64,000 nt of DNA, from contig NZ_LXLV01000062.1 in the NCBI RefSeq assembly GCF_001757995.1, positions 62,001 through 126,000 on the forward strand. The letters run 5' to 3'. Positions 25,124-34,339 of this stretch are shown here, one piece after another (position 1 is the stretch's first letter; every line of letters begins with the position of its first letter). The translations under genes were made by a program, and so were the position numbers. The notes below the pieces were generated by a model. It did no database searches. It was given only the letters and a program-made list of their open reading frames with translations, and had not been told where the DNA came from. Origin of the DNA: Bacillus mycoides (GTDB lineage: Bacteria > Bacillota > Bacilli > Bacillales > Bacillaceae_G).

Positions 25124-25480
25124 TTATTTTTTAGATGTTATTAATAATTGACTTACATAACCTGAAATAATCAATGTTACTAAAGTACTTACAACAACTA
25201 GAAAGAACATAATACTACCCTTACTTAAAAGAAAAGAACCGTATTCCATTAGTCCAGTCGTCGAAGGAATTAAAAATAAAGGTAAAAATACTATTAGTTT
25301 TTCCGCCCCTATCTCAAACCATTTTAATGGCAAAATGCGAGTGGAAAGAAGCAGAAAGAGAATTAACATTCCTATTAAACTTCCTGGCATCGATAAATGA
25401 AATACTTCCTGAATCCATACGCCAGCCAAACTAAACAAATATAGCACTCCTACTTGAAGTAAAAGCGTCAAAAACTTCAA
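25124..25480 (-). CDS. lrgA: LrgA/CidA-family holin-like membrane protein
   Basis: 118 residues with four spans; begins at a TTG preceded by GGGGAG. The family core LSMPGSLIGMLILFLLL and LPLFLIPSTTGLMEYGSFL is intact. B. cereus-group genomes have several such pairs (lrgAB, clhAB); which paralogue this is cannot be told here. It sits 39 bases downstream of the MocR-type regulator gene on the same strand. Confidence 0.85.
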   Translation of the reverse strand: MKFLTLLLQVGVLYLFSLAGVWIQEVFHLSMPGSLIGMLILFLLLSTRILPLKWFEIGAEKLIVFLPLFLIPSTTGLMEYGSFLLSKGSIMFFLVVVSTLVTLIISGYVSQLLITSKK

Positions 25481-25519
25481 TTGCTACTCCCCATTTCAAT
25501 ACCAAATTCCCACAATTTA

Positions 25520-26953
25520 TTATTGAATCTCGTTTAATGTCTCTGCAAATCTTGTAATTCCAAGCTGAATTTGTTCTACATTCGCTCTGCCAAAAGTAAA
25601 TCGTATATATTCACTTTTCGAGCCTAGGACGCTTCCGGGTACAAATGCTACACCATTTCGTATAGATTCACCTAGTAAATGATATTCATCAAACGTTCCT
25701 TGCACTTTGCACCATACATGTATTCCACCCTCTGGAACAAAAAATTCAACTCGGTCCCCTAATATTTCTTCAAGCTTTCTAATTAACTCATCTCTTCTTT
25801 CCTTCAATTGTCCACGAAGCATTGTAATATGTGCATGAAAATCTTCTGATTCTAAAAATTGATTTGCCACCCACTGCGTAAATACACTATGGCCAAAATC
25901 AACTTGCTGCTTCGCATCTGCTAAACGTTCTATTACTCGCGTAGGGCCAATTACCCAGCCAATACGTAATCCTGACGCAACAATTTTTGATAGTGAACTT
26001 ATATAAAGAACATTTCCATTTTGATCCATAGATTTTAATGTTGGATTCACTTCTCCATTAAATGAAGTTAAACTATACGGATCATCTTCTACAATCGGTA
26101 TACCGAATTCAGAAGACATTTCTAAAATCTTTTTACGTCTTGCTAATGAAAGCACCGTTCCAGTTGGATTCTGATAATCCGGATTTAAAAATACCATTCG
26201 AATGCGATGCTTTTTGTGTAAATCAATTAAGTCATCTGGATCCATTCCGTGCTCATCAACAGGTAAATGAAATATGTTTAAACCGGCCGATTTAAACATC
26301 GGCAGCGAGAAACAATACGAAGGATCCTCAATTGCTATTGCATCGCCAGGTTTTAATAAGCATTGAACAATAAGATTAAGCGCCTGTTGTGCTCCAGATG
26401 TAATGAGTATAGAACTTGAATCCGCTTCAATTTGTTTATATTGCTGAACATGTGATGCAATTGTTTTTCTCAACATTTCATTTCCAAGTGGATGGTCATA
26501 ACCGAGGTTTTCCATAAATGTTTTCTCCGACAAAATCGTTCGAAATTTATCACTCGGAATTAATTCTGGTGACAATTCACCACTCGCTAAATTAATTAAG
26601 TCATCTTTTTGTGTTTCCGTTCGAATTTGTTGAACAAGTGGTACATTAGGTAAGAACGATCCATCCTCAACGTACCTACCCCAGTTCGGTATTCGTTTAT
26701 GTGACACACCCCATATGTCTGTATTCACCCGGGTGCCGCTTCCTTTTTGCCGGTCTACTACCCCAAGTGATTTTAATTCCTCATAAGCAGCTACTACTGT
26801 ACTCCGGTTCACTTGTAACTTCTGTGCTAACATACGCTCAGAAGGTAATTTTCTATCAGAAGGGAATTCACCGGTAGAAATGCCTCTTTCAATGTAATCA
26901 GCAATTTGTTTATAAACTGGTATCTTATCTTCACGATTCGGTTGCCATTCCAT
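25520..26953 (-). CDS. MocR-type regulator: GntR DNA-binding domain fused to a PLP aminotransferase-like domain
   Basis: 477 residues. N-terminal winged helix (PVYKQIADYIERGISTGEFPSDRKLPSERMLAQKLQVNRSTVVAAYEEL), a short linker, then a fold-type I aminotransferase domain with NPDYQNPTGTVLS, DPYSL and the PLP-binding lysine in SSLSKIVASGLRIGW. MocR proteins sense vitamin B6 or an amino-metabolite through the PLP site. Being the first gene before lrgA-lrgB, it may regulate them; this is inference from gene order only. Confidence 0.9.
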   Translation of the reverse strand: MEWQPNREDKIPVYKQIADYIERGISTGEFPSDRKLPSERMLAQKLQVNRSTVVAAYEELKSLGVVDRQKGSGTRVNTDIWGVSHKRIPNWGRYVEDGSFLPNVPLVQQIRTETQKDDLINLASGELSPELIPSDKFRTILSEKTFMENLGYDHPLGNEMLRKTIASHVQQYKQIEADSSSILITSGAQQALNLIVQCLLKPGDAIAIEDPSYCFSLPMFKSAGLNIFHLPVDEHGMDPDDLIDLHKKHRIRMVFLNPDYQNPTGTVLSLARRKKILEMSSEFGIPIVEDDPYSLTSFNGEVNPTLKSMDQNGNVLYISSLSKIVASGLRIGWVIGPTRVIERLADAKQQVDFGHSVFTQWVANQFLESEDFHAHITMLRGQLKERRDELIRKLEEILGDRVEFFVPEGGIHVWCKVQGTFDEYHLLGESIRNGVAFVPGSVLGSKSEYIRFTFGRANVEQIQLGITRFAETLNEIQ

Positions 26954-27042
26954 TTAGTTCCCTCCCCTCCACGCTGGTGTCCTGAATTCATTAATAACAG
27001 TATTCACTGTAAAAATGGTATTAATCACCTTCAGATGTAGCA

Positions 27043-27723
27043 TCACATATTTTTATCTTTGAATGAATATATCCAAAACGGTTCTCTTTCTAACCACTCA
27101 ACTGTTTCTGGAACACCTTCTTCATACTCTCTTTCCAGCTCATCCACTTTAGTTGTAAATTGTGATGCATGTGCTCGTAATGCCTCTAATTTTCTTGGAA
27201 CATATTCTTTCACTTCATTTTTAAAATCCGGAGGCCCAATTTCAGCTTCATGATTTTTCGAAAAAGCTATAGCATAAAAGGCTGGTCGTTTACTTTCCGA
27301 AATATTAGCTAATGCCTCTACTACCGCTTCCCCTGTTGCATCGTGATCTGGATGAACTGCATACCCAGGATAGAAAGAAATAACTACAGAAGGATTCAAT
27401 TCTTCAATACAGTTTTGAATCAAACCTCTTAATTTTCCAAGCTCTTCAAATTCAAGAGTCTTATCACGATATCCCATCATACGTAAATCTTCAATCCCTA
27501 AAATATTTGTAGCTCGCTTTAACTCTTTCTCTCTAATAGCATATAAAGATTCACGTGTTGCAAAAGGAGGATTCCCCATCGCTCTCCCCATTTCACCAAG
27601 TGTTAAGCAAACATAAGTAAGAGGGACTTTTTTCTCAGTATAGGCCAAAATTGTACCAGCCACGCAATACGACTCATCATCTGGATGCGGGAAAACAACT
27701 AAAACGTGGCGCTCATTTTTCAT
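27043..27723 (-). CDS. bshB2: Bacillithiol biosynthesis N-deacetylase BshB2 (LmbE family)
   Basis: 226 residues from MKNERHVLVVFPHPDDE; a TTG one codon earlier has slightly better spacing to GGAG. Zinc-dependent deacetylase that removes the acetyl group from GlcNAc-malate in bacillithiol synthesis. Metal ligands are seen in PHPDDE (His, Asp, Glu) and in HPDHDATG, with the REKEL and MGYRDK family blocks. Length and sequence fit YojG/BshB2 rather than BshB1. A small two-span membrane protein gene lies just upstream. Confidence 0.87.
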   Translation of the reverse strand: MKNERHVLVVFPHPDDESYCVAGTILAYTEKKVPLTYVCLTLGEMGRAMGNPPFATRESLYAIREKELKRATNILGIEDLRMMGYRDKTLEFEELGKLRGLIQNCIEELNPSVVISFYPGYAVHPDHDATGEAVVEALANISESKRPAFYAIAFSKNHEAEIGPPDFKNEVKEYVPRKLEALRAHASQFTTKVDELEREYEEGVPETVEWLEREPFWIYSFKDKNM

Positions 27724-27755
27724 CAATACATTAACTCCTTCATCATATACAAACT

Positions 27756-27950
27756 TTATAAAATAACGACCGCATACCACGTAACTCCTACAAGAAGCCC
27801 TAAAAGAAGAATGATATAAATAGCAGATAAGTTTTTTACATTCCTCTTTGTAGACTTACCGTAATTCTCCTCCACATTTCGTGCGACTAGTACGGTCCCA
27901 AACAGTGATACAACTACAATAATAACAACTAGTGAAATCGCAAAACTCAT
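27756..27950 (-). CDS. Small two-span membrane protein
   Basis: 64 residues: a first span MSFAISLVVIIVVVSLFGTVLV, a positively charged loop (ENYGKSTKRNVKNLS) and a second span IYIILLLGLLVGVTWYAVVIL. A GAGGTG-type site precedes the ATG. It sits 32 bases upstream of bshB2 and probably shares its transcript. Unknown function. Confidence 0.7.
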   Translation of the reverse strand: MSFAISLVVIIVVVSLFGTVLVARNVEENYGKSTKRNVKNLSAIYIILLLGLLVGVTWYAVVIL

Positions 27951-28117
27951 TGTCTTTTCACCTCTCTAAGGCCATTCTATTTAAATAAAAAACTTACATA
28001 AAAAACTTCCTCTTTAAAACGTCGATAAAATACTACCTTTCTTCTCTTATCATAATAGAAGTTTGCAAAAAACGGACCAACCACTTTTGCATTTTTTCGC
28101 TCATCCACTTTAAAAAT

Positions 28118-28153
28118 AAAAAGCAACTAATCACTTAGATCAGTTGCTTTTTC
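28118..28153 (-). terminator. Terminator of the beta-glucosidase/GntR operon
   Basis: AAAAAGCAACT pairs with AGTTGCTTTTT, with an inner TGATCT/AATCA-like extension, just after the regulator gene. Confidence 0.8.
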
Positions 28154-28175
28154 ACAAAGTTATTTATATTCATTT

Positions 28176-28883
28176 TCACTTAAAATTAATCCGATTTAAA
28201 AGTTTGGTCTTTTCATAATGAAACATCGATTGAGATAACTCAAAAATGGTTCCATTCACAAGATGAACTGTATTTTCAATAAGAAGTGCCGGATCACCTT
28301 CATTTATTTCTAAAAGCTGTGCATTTTCTTTATTTACTTTTTCACAACTAATAACTTTATCGGCAAAGCCAATATTTAATCGTAAATCTTCAATGAAATA
28401 ACTGTATACAGAACTTAATGCTATTTCTTCATTCAAATAAGGAACGATATCTTTTTTGAAATAACTTACTTCAATAGAGAATGGTTTCCCATCTACAATT
28501 CTTAAGCGCTTCAAAAAATATAACCTAGTTCCAACTTCACATTGCATCCGCTTTGCTATCTCTTCGTCCGCATCTATTACTTCAAGCTCTAACACTTTCG
28601 TTTCAATATTTTGTGAAACGAGGTTTTTCGTTAATCCACGTAAACTCCCTAAATTAATGTAATCTGTTACAGAAGTTTCGCGTAAAAACATACCACTACC
28701 TTGCACTTGAAAAATATAGCCTCTATTCACAAGCTGACTAATTACTTTACGTATCGTATTACGGCTTACTTCAAATCGGTTCATCAACGCTTCTTCTGTA
28801 GGTAGTTTTTTCGTTTCATTAAAAAGCCCATCTCGAATGTCTTGCTCTAACACATCTGCAATTTGTTTATACTTTGCACTCAT
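28176..28883 (-). CDS. GntR/HutC-family repressor with UTRA domain
   Basis: 235 residues. N-terminal winged helix (YKQIADVLEQDIRDGLFNETKKLPTEEALMNRFEVSRNTIRKVISQLVNRGYIF) and a C-terminal UTRA effector domain that ends ELSQSMFHYEKTKLLNRINFK. It is 30 bases downstream of the GH1 gene in the same transcript and probably represses it until a phosphorylated or free beta-glucoside binds, as for BglR/YydK-like proteins. Effector identity is inferred. Confidence 0.87.
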   Translation of the reverse strand: MSAKYKQIADVLEQDIRDGLFNETKKLPTEEALMNRFEVSRNTIRKVISQLVNRGYIFQVQGSGMFLRETSVTDYINLGSLRGLTKNLVSQNIETKVLELEVIDADEEIAKRMQCEVGTRLYFLKRLRIVDGKPFSIEVSYFKKDIVPYLNEEIALSSVYSYFIEDLRLNIGFADKVISCEKVNKENAQLLEINEGDPALLIENTVHLVNGTIFELSQSMFHYEKTKLLNRINFK

Positions 28884-28913
28884 ACACTTTCTCCTAAAAT
28901 ACTCTTTTATCTG

Positions 28914-30323
28914 TTATAACTCTTCTCCTCTCGTTTCGATCACATGCTTATACCAATGAAACGAAAGTTTCTTCTTACGTTTTAAGTTATCATTATGATC
29001 GACAAAAATAAAGCCATATTGCTTTTTATATCCATTTAGCCAACTTAATAAATCGATAACAGACCATGCATAATAACCTTTTAAATTAATTCCCTCTTGA
29101 ATTGCACGCTTCATTACTTTTAAATGCTCTTCAATAAATTTAATTCTTGGAACATCTACAATTTCTCCGTCAATGATTGGATCTTCATCACCAAGTCCAT
29201 TTTCCGTTACATACATCTTTATGTCACCGTAGCGTGCTTTCAACATATGCAATCCATCTAAGAAACCTTCGGGAGATATTTCCCATCCCCATTTTGTATA
29301 TGTTTTATCATCCATTTTAACTGTTCGATAAAAACCATCAAAAGAAGGATTACCCGGAGCAAGTGTTGAGTTTTCTCGAGAATGTTCCTCATTCTTTATA
29401 TCCATATCATATCTTTCCACTCGTATCGGTTGATAATAATTCAAGCCAATAAAATCATTCTTTTCGGCATTTTGTTTAATGATTTCTAATTCTTCAACCG
29501 TCCAATTAGGAGTCCATCCTTTTTCCTTTAATTGTTGTACAACATAAGACGGATACTCACCTTTTAAAACTGGATCATAGTACCAATACGTTTCATATTC
29601 ATTCGCATGATTTGCTGCTAGTATATTTTCTTTTTGATCATCCACACTATAAGCAGGTAAGAAAACATGCGTAATCCCAATCTCTCCATATTGTTTCAGC
29701 TGCTTGTACACTGCAACTGTTTTTGCATGCGCATAAAATACATAATGAGTCGCTTGAAAGTACTTTGGAACATCATTTTGTATCCCTGGTGGATGTGCAC
29801 CTTTTAAATAACCTAATCCACAAAACATTACTGTTTCGTTAAAAGTAATCCAATGTTTCACTCTATCACCAAACGCCTTAAAACAAATCTCTGCGTACTT
29901 TACGAAAGCTTCTGCTGTACGTTTATTCGTCCATCCACCGTCTTTTTCTAAAATTAAAGGTAAATCCCAATGATATAAGGTTACAAATGGTACAATCCCA
30001 TACTTTAAGCATTCATCAATTAAGTTATTATAAAATTCTATTCCTTTTTCATTTACCTCTCCATCTCCAGTCGGTAAAATTCTCGCCCAAGAAATAGAAA
30101 AACGATACGATTCTAACCCCATCTCAGCCATTAAGCGAACGTCTTCCTTATATCGATGATAATGATCAACAGCTACATCACCATTTGTCCCATTGTATGT
30201 TTTGCCAGGAATTTTTGAAAACTCATCCCAATTCGTAATACCTTTTCCATCTTCATTCCATGCACCTTCTACTTGATAAGAAGCTGAAGCAGCCCCGAAT
30301 AAAAAATCATGTGGAAACTTCAT
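28914..30323 (-). CDS. Family 1 glycoside hydrolase (beta-glucosidase or 6-phospho-beta-glucosidase)
   Basis: 469 residues from MKFPHDFLFGAASASYQVEGAW, with CGGAGGT upstream; the open frame starts 13 codons earlier. TIM-barrel enzyme; acid/base Glu in WITFNETVMF and nucleophile Glu in MYVTENGLGDED, plus SISWARILPTG. No signal peptide, so it is intracellular. No PTS permease gene is adjacent, which leaves open whether the substrate is phosphorylated. The neighbouring GntR gene is its likely regulator. Confidence 0.9.
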   Translation of the reverse strand: MKFPHDFLFGAASASYQVEGAWNEDGKGITNWDEFSKIPGKTYNGTNGDVAVDHYHRYKEDVRLMAEMGLESYRFSISWARILPTGDGEVNEKGIEFYNNLIDECLKYGIVPFVTLYHWDLPLILEKDGGWTNKRTAEAFVKYAEICFKAFGDRVKHWITFNETVMFCGLGYLKGAHPPGIQNDVPKYFQATHYVFYAHAKTVAVYKQLKQYGEIGITHVFLPAYSVDDQKENILAANHANEYETYWYYDPVLKGEYPSYVVQQLKEKGWTPNWTVEELEIIKQNAEKNDFIGLNYYQPIRVERYDMDIKNEEHSRENSTLAPGNPSFDGFYRTVKMDDKTYTKWGWEISPEGFLDGLHMLKARYGDIKMYVTENGLGDEDPIIDGEIVDVPRIKFIEEHLKVMKRAIQEGINLKGYYAWSVIDLLSWLNGYKKQYGFIFVDHNDNLKRKKKLSFHWYKHVIETRGEEL

Positions 30324-30366
30324 AGTATATACCTCCGTTTCATTACAACAAATTAAATTCATTATT

Positions 30367-30400
30367 ACATATAATATTTATAGGTACAAATTTTATATGT
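30367..30400 (-). promoter_or_regulatory. Possible operator of the beta-glucosidase operon
   Basis: ACATATAA (30367-30374) and TTATATGT (30393-30400) are inverted repeats flanking ATAGGTACAAAT, about 45-75 bases before the start codon. GntR/HutC repressors bind such AT-rich palindromes. Weak, by-eye evidence. Confidence 0.3.
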
Positions 30401-30484
30401 GTAATTATAGCTTAAGTTTCGATTTTTTTCTATCATGAACGTACGATATGTAAAACTATATTTGATGTTAATTTTAGAAAACAA

Positions 30485-30514
30485 AAAAGAAGCGATGTAT
30501 TTCATCGCTTCTTA
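30485..30514 (-). terminator. plcA terminator
   Basis: AGAAGCGATG pairs with CATCGCTTCT around TATTT, 13 bases beyond the stop codon. Confidence 0.85.
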
Positions 30515-30526
30515 CTATGACAATCT

Positions 30527-31516
30527 TTACTCTTTTACAAGTGACTTATTCGCTCTTATAACTTCTTGATAAAGTATTGGTGACCATTTTTCATTTATAT
30601 AATCTTGAATCATCCAGCCTACTCTCGTAGGATTCTTTTGTTTCATATAGTTTGCAATTTCAGGATTTATATAAGAGGCGTAATAATATGGACTATTCCA
30701 TGCTGTACCACCAGAAGACAAGCTTGTAAAATTAATATACAGATGATTAAAATCTTCACTATTGTTAATCGTTTCATTTATCGTATCTTTAATAGATTTT
30801 ACTTTCTCATCATAACTCACTTTATATTTATCTTGTACTGTTACATTTACATTTTGATTTACAGTTGTGGTAAACGTCTCGTTATCTGGCCAATAAAAAT
30901 TATTATATCCTCCAGACTCATTACTGCCACTATATCTTTTTAATAATACAATTTTCCCACGAGCATCTCCAAGGTTTATATTCCATTCTGTTTTTAAAAA
31001 GATAGGATCAAGAAAATATTTTTTTTCAAACGTACTACTAAATGAATCTTCTGCCCCTTTCATATCCTCATACTCTTTTTTTAAAGACATAATAATAGTT
31101 TCACTTGGATTATCTTTTAAAAATTGTTTCGCCTCGTTTATAAATTCGTGCAATGTTACATAAAGATATAGTGGCCCATGATGAAGAACTATCGTATTAT
31201 CATCTGTTAAACGCCCTCTAATATCAAAAATTCTAGCTCCGTGATCCATTTGGTAACGAAAATCATATTCTTGCGTCATTCCCCATACTTGCTTTATCGG
31301 ATTTTGCAACTTGAACGTTCCACTATCATGTGTTCCTGGAATTGAAATTCGTGCTAACGGTATGTCATCAGGTATAGGTTGCATCCATTTTGACCAGTTT
31401 TCAAGCCCATTACCAGAGCTAGCAGCAACTGCTTGCTTATCATTCGAAGCAAATACAAATGTGCTAAGTATAGTACTACATATGAATAATTTTAAAATAA
31501 ACTTCTTATTGCTCAT
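30527..31516 (-). CDS. plcA: Phosphatidylinositol-specific phospholipase C, secreted
   Basis: 329 residues. The signal peptide is cleaved about residue 31 (KQAVAASSG), giving the ~298-residue mature enzyme known from B. cereus. It cleaves phosphatidylinositol and GPI anchors of host cells. The two catalytic histidines are in PGTHDSG and [27 protein letters not shown] and the long identical runs leave no doubt about the family. Two PlcR-type boxes lie upstream, in the region shared with a divergent cell-wall hydrolase gene. Extracellular virulence-associated factor of the PlcR regulon. Confidence 0.97.
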   Translation of the reverse strand: MSNKKFILKLFICSTILSTFVFASNDKQAVAASSGNGLENWSKWMQPIPDDIPLARISIPGTHDSGTFKLQNPIKQVWGMTQEYDFRYQMDHGARIFDIRGRLTDDNTIVLHHGPLYLYVTLHEFINEAKQFLKDNPSETIIMSLKKEYEDMKGAEDSFSSTFEKKYFLDPIFLKTEWNINLGDARGKIVLLKRYSGSNESGGYNNFYWPDNETFTTTVNQNVNVTVQDKYKVSYDEKVKSIKDTINETINNSEDFNHLYINFTSLSSGGTAWNSPYYYASYINPEIANYMKQKNPTRVGWMIQDYINEKWSPILYQEVIRANKSLVKE

Positions 31517-31602
31517 TTTTATGCCTCTCTTTTTCTGTTTTATATCAAACTTATTAAATATAATATAAGCTACTTAATTAAAAATAAATAATATTTCATA
31601 AA

Positions 31603-31618
31603 TATGAGATATTGCATA
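31603..31618. promoter_or_regulatory. PlcR-type box, one mismatch
   Basis: TATGAGATATTGCATA compared with the PlcR consensus TATGNANNNNTNCATA has one mismatch (G for A at position 6). It lies 87 bases before the plcA start. Confidence 0.6.
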
Positions 31619-31691
31619 GAAGTAAAATTTAAAGTCCCTTTCTACTAGATAAATTATAGTAATCGACAACATCAACTTCAATGTGTTTTCT

Positions 31692-31707
31692 TATGCAATA
31701 TTTCATA
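31692..31707. promoter_or_regulatory. PlcR box, full consensus match
   Basis: TATGCAATATTTCATA fits TATGNANNNNTNCATA at every fixed position. It is centred about 165 bases from each of the two divergent start codons (plcA at 31516, LysM hydrolase at 31864), so PlcR could activate both. No other signal was recognised in 31517-31863. Confidence 0.85.
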
Positions 31708-31863
31708 TTGGGGTCCTACATGATATAAATAAAAAACTTATAATGATTATTTATTCCACACGTGCTAATATACTTATATTAAAATATAAATACATATCTT
31801 ATATATACTCTGAACCACATTACTCAACAGTTAAAACTTAATTTTTTATCAGGAGGATTTACA

Positions 31864-32661
31864 ATGAAATTTTTAAAAATAAAACATATAATTCCTTTAT
31901 CTGCAGCAGTAATTACATTCGTATGTAATCAAGGTGCAGCTGAGGCTTCCACCATTCATACAGTAAAAAAGAATGATACACTTTGGGGTATAAGTAAACA
32001 ATATGGAGTTTCAATACAATCCATTAAACAAGCGAATAATAAAGGAAACGATCAAACTTTTATTGGTGAACAGTTAAATAGTCCAGGATCCATGAAATCC
32101 AATGAGGTCACTGTTTATCAAAACGACAAACCTAAGAACATCTCTGGACAAATTATTTATCAAGTACAGCCAGGAGATTCATTAGAAACTGTAGCAAAGC
32201 GTTACAATGTAACCGTTCAATCTATAAAACAAATTAACAATACAGCCGGAAACAAACTTTATACAGGACAACATTTGAAAATTAATTCAAGTATTTCAGA
32301 AAAAGAAAAAGACTTAATGGCACGCTTAGTTACTGCTGAATCAGGTGGCGAATCATATAAAGGAAAAGTAGCAGTGGCGAAAGTTATTTTAAATCGTGTA
32401 AATGCAAAAGGTTTTCCGAATACAATAACAGGCGTTATTTATGAATCTATTAAACACGGATATGCATTTACTCCTGTTACAGATGGAAGAATTAATCAGC
32501 CTGCAAGCGCAGAAGCAAAAATGGCTGTAGAAGAGGCCATCTCTACAAACGGAATACATTCTGATTGGCTTTATTTTTACAATCCAAAAACTTCAACAAG
32601 CAAATGGATTACGACACGTCAAACAGTAGCAGTAATCGGTAACCACGTCTTCGCTAAATAA
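31864..32661 (+). CDS. Secreted cell-wall hydrolase: two LysM domains plus SleB-type catalytic domain
   Basis: 265 residues, SD AGGAGG. The signal peptide ends around QGAAEAS. LysM 1 (IHTVKKNDTLWGISKQYGVSIQSIKQAN) and LysM 2 (IYQVQPGDSLETVAKRYNVTVQSIKQIN) bind peptidoglycan. The C-terminal ~120 residues are a Hydrolase_2 (SleB/CwlJ) domain with the catalytic Glu in RLVTAESGGESYKGKVAVAKVILNRV and the late WLYFYNPKTS. It probably has lytic transglycosylase or glucosaminidase-like action. It faces plcA across two PlcR boxes, so it may be a growth-phase exoprotein rather than a spore germination enzyme. Confidence 0.88.
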   Translation: MKFLKIKHIIPLSAAVITFVCNQGAAEASTIHTVKKNDTLWGISKQYGVSIQSIKQANNKGNDQTFIGEQLNSPGSMKSNEVTVYQNDKPKNISGQIIYQVQPGDSLETVAKRYNVTVQSIKQINNTAGNKLYTGQHLKINSSISEKEKDLMARLVTAESGGESYKGKVAVAKVILNRVNAKGFPNTITGVIYESIKHGYAFTPVTDGRINQPASAEAKMAVEEAISTNGIHSDWLYFYNPKTSTSKWITTRQTVAVIGNHVFAK

Positions 32662-32713
32662 AACTATAATTCCCTTCAAATTTATGCACTTAACAACTAT
32701 TTCAAATTATTAG

Positions 32714-32746
32714 CAGACCTCTTTACTTAAAAGGTCTGTTCTTTTT
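32714..32746 (+). terminator. Terminator of the LysM hydrolase gene
   Basis: CAGACCT pairs with AGGTCTG around CTTTACTTAAA, followed by TTCTTTTT. The rest of 32662-32965 shows nothing recognisable. Confidence 0.7.
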
Positions 32747-32965
32747 ATATGTAAGCTTTTTATTAACCCTATGATAAAATGATTGTTTAAAAGTATCTCT
32801 CTTTTCAAATAAAAAATTGTTGTATCTCATTCACCATTTAGAGTAATTGAGAGAGCATCAAATCCACAACTATGACTTTATTAATACAAGCTATTTCTTA
32901 ATTTTGTAAAATTGTTATACACTAGGAAAATAGCAAACAAACTATTCGGTAGCAGGTGAAAAAAT

Positions 32966-34303
32966 ATGTATGATGTTACAATTATCGGTGCTGGAGTGAG
33001 TAGCATTTTTATGGCTTATACATTAGCCAAAAGCAACAAAAAGGTTTTAATTCTCGATAAAGGCAAACCGTTAGAACATCGAAATTGCTCTTTAGAACAA
33101 GGGGAAATATGTAACTGTACTGCATGTGATAAATATTTCGGGTTTGGTGGTTTAGGAAAGTCTGAAGGGAAATTTAATTATACAAACGGCTTTGGAGGCG
33201 AACTTGAGAAAAAAGTAGGTAAAGAAGGTTTTATGCACCTGATGGCTGAAGTAGATGAAATTCTATGCCAGTTTGGCGGAAGTTCAGTTTCAAAATATTC
33301 TACAGAAAATCTAAATCTCACTAAGAGAGCTGAGGCATGTGGTTTACAAATGCTAACAACAGAAGTAAGGCATCTGGGTACTAAACTTTCCAGTAACATT
33401 TTTCAGCAGCTCTATGAATTTTTACTTACCAAAATAGATATCCAATTTCATATAGATGTACAAAATATCGTTAAGCAGAAAGACCATTTTAAAATATATA
33501 CAAATCAAGAAACTGTCCATTCTAAGAAATTAGTATTTGCAACCGGTCGTTCCGGGGCGGATTGGTTAAAAGAAATGTGTACTTCTCTAAATATTTCTCA
33601 GGAGCAAACACGTGTAGATTTAGGTATTAGAGTAGAAATGCAAGAACATCAATTACGTTCTATATTAAAAGATACTTTCGAAACGAAACTTTCTTATCAA
33701 GGCGAAAATTTCACAGCAACTACTTACTGTATGAATCCAAAAGGACGCATTATTCGGAAGTACGAAGAAGGTTTAGTTATGCCTGACGGTCAAAATTTTC
33801 GAGAACGAGGAACTGGCACTCCTAACTTAAATTTCACTTTGTTTATCCCGCGCTATTTTCCAACTCTCAAAGAAGCAAATGTATACGCAAGTTCAATTAT
33901 TAAAAGCATTAACCAAGGACGAGATCGGATTGTTATACAGCGCTTAGAGGACTTAATAAAGAAACAACCTACTATGGAAAAAGATATGAAACATAATCGT
34001 ATACACCCTACACTACACGGAGATTATGGAGATTTGCATAAAGAAATCCCTCCATTATATATTGAAGGGCTCAAAGTATTTTTATTACGTTTAGAACAAT
34101 TTACCCGAGAACCTATCGATCAAGATACTTTATTATATGGAATTGATGGAAAGTTCTATGCTCCTACGATAAAAATCAATAACCATTTTGAAACAAGTAT
34201 GAATGGGCTATTTTTAATTGGAGATTGTTCAGGCGTCACTCATTCATTATCTCAAGCAGCTGCAAGTGGTCTGTATGTTGGAAAATATTTATCAGACATT
34301 TAA
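32966..34303 (+). CDS. FAD-dependent dehydrogenase of the COG2509 type with an N-terminal cysteine cluster
   Basis: 445 residues. The Rossmann FAD motif IIGAGVSSIFMAYTLAKSNKKVLILDKG opens the protein, a second NAD(P)/FAD-type segment is KLVFATGRSGADWL, and the C-terminal flavin motif is NGLFLIGDCSGVTHSLSQAAASGLYVGKYL. Just after the first motif comes a cysteine group Cys-x7-Cys-x-Cys-x2-Cys (NCSLEQGEICNCTAC) followed by FGFGGLGKSEGKF. No substrate is known for the family. Single gene; its terminator has been split by the IS605-like element at 34340-34751. Start behind AGCAGGTGA. Confidence 0.82.
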   Translation: MYDVTIIGAGVSSIFMAYTLAKSNKKVLILDKGKPLEHRNCSLEQGEICNCTACDKYFGFGGLGKSEGKFNYTNGFGGELEKKVGKEGFMHLMAEVDEILCQFGGSSVSKYSTENLNLTKRAEACGLQMLTTEVRHLGTKLSSNIFQQLYEFLLTKIDIQFHIDVQNIVKQKDHFKIYTNQETVHSKKLVFATGRSGADWLKEMCTSLNISQEQTRVDLGIRVEMQEHQLRSILKDTFETKLSYQGENFTATTYCMNPKGRIIRKYEEGLVMPDGQNFRERGTGTPNLNFTLFIPRYFPTLKEANVYASSIIKSINQGRDRIVIQRLEDLIKKQPTMEKDMKHNRIHPTLHGDYGDLHKEIPPLYIEGLKVFLLRLEQFTREPIDQDTLLYGIDGKFYAPTIKINNHFETSMNGLFLIGDCSGVTHSLSQAAASGLYVGKYLSDI

Positions 34304-34339
34304 ATACTCTAATTAAATGGAAAGGGAGCAACTAATTAC

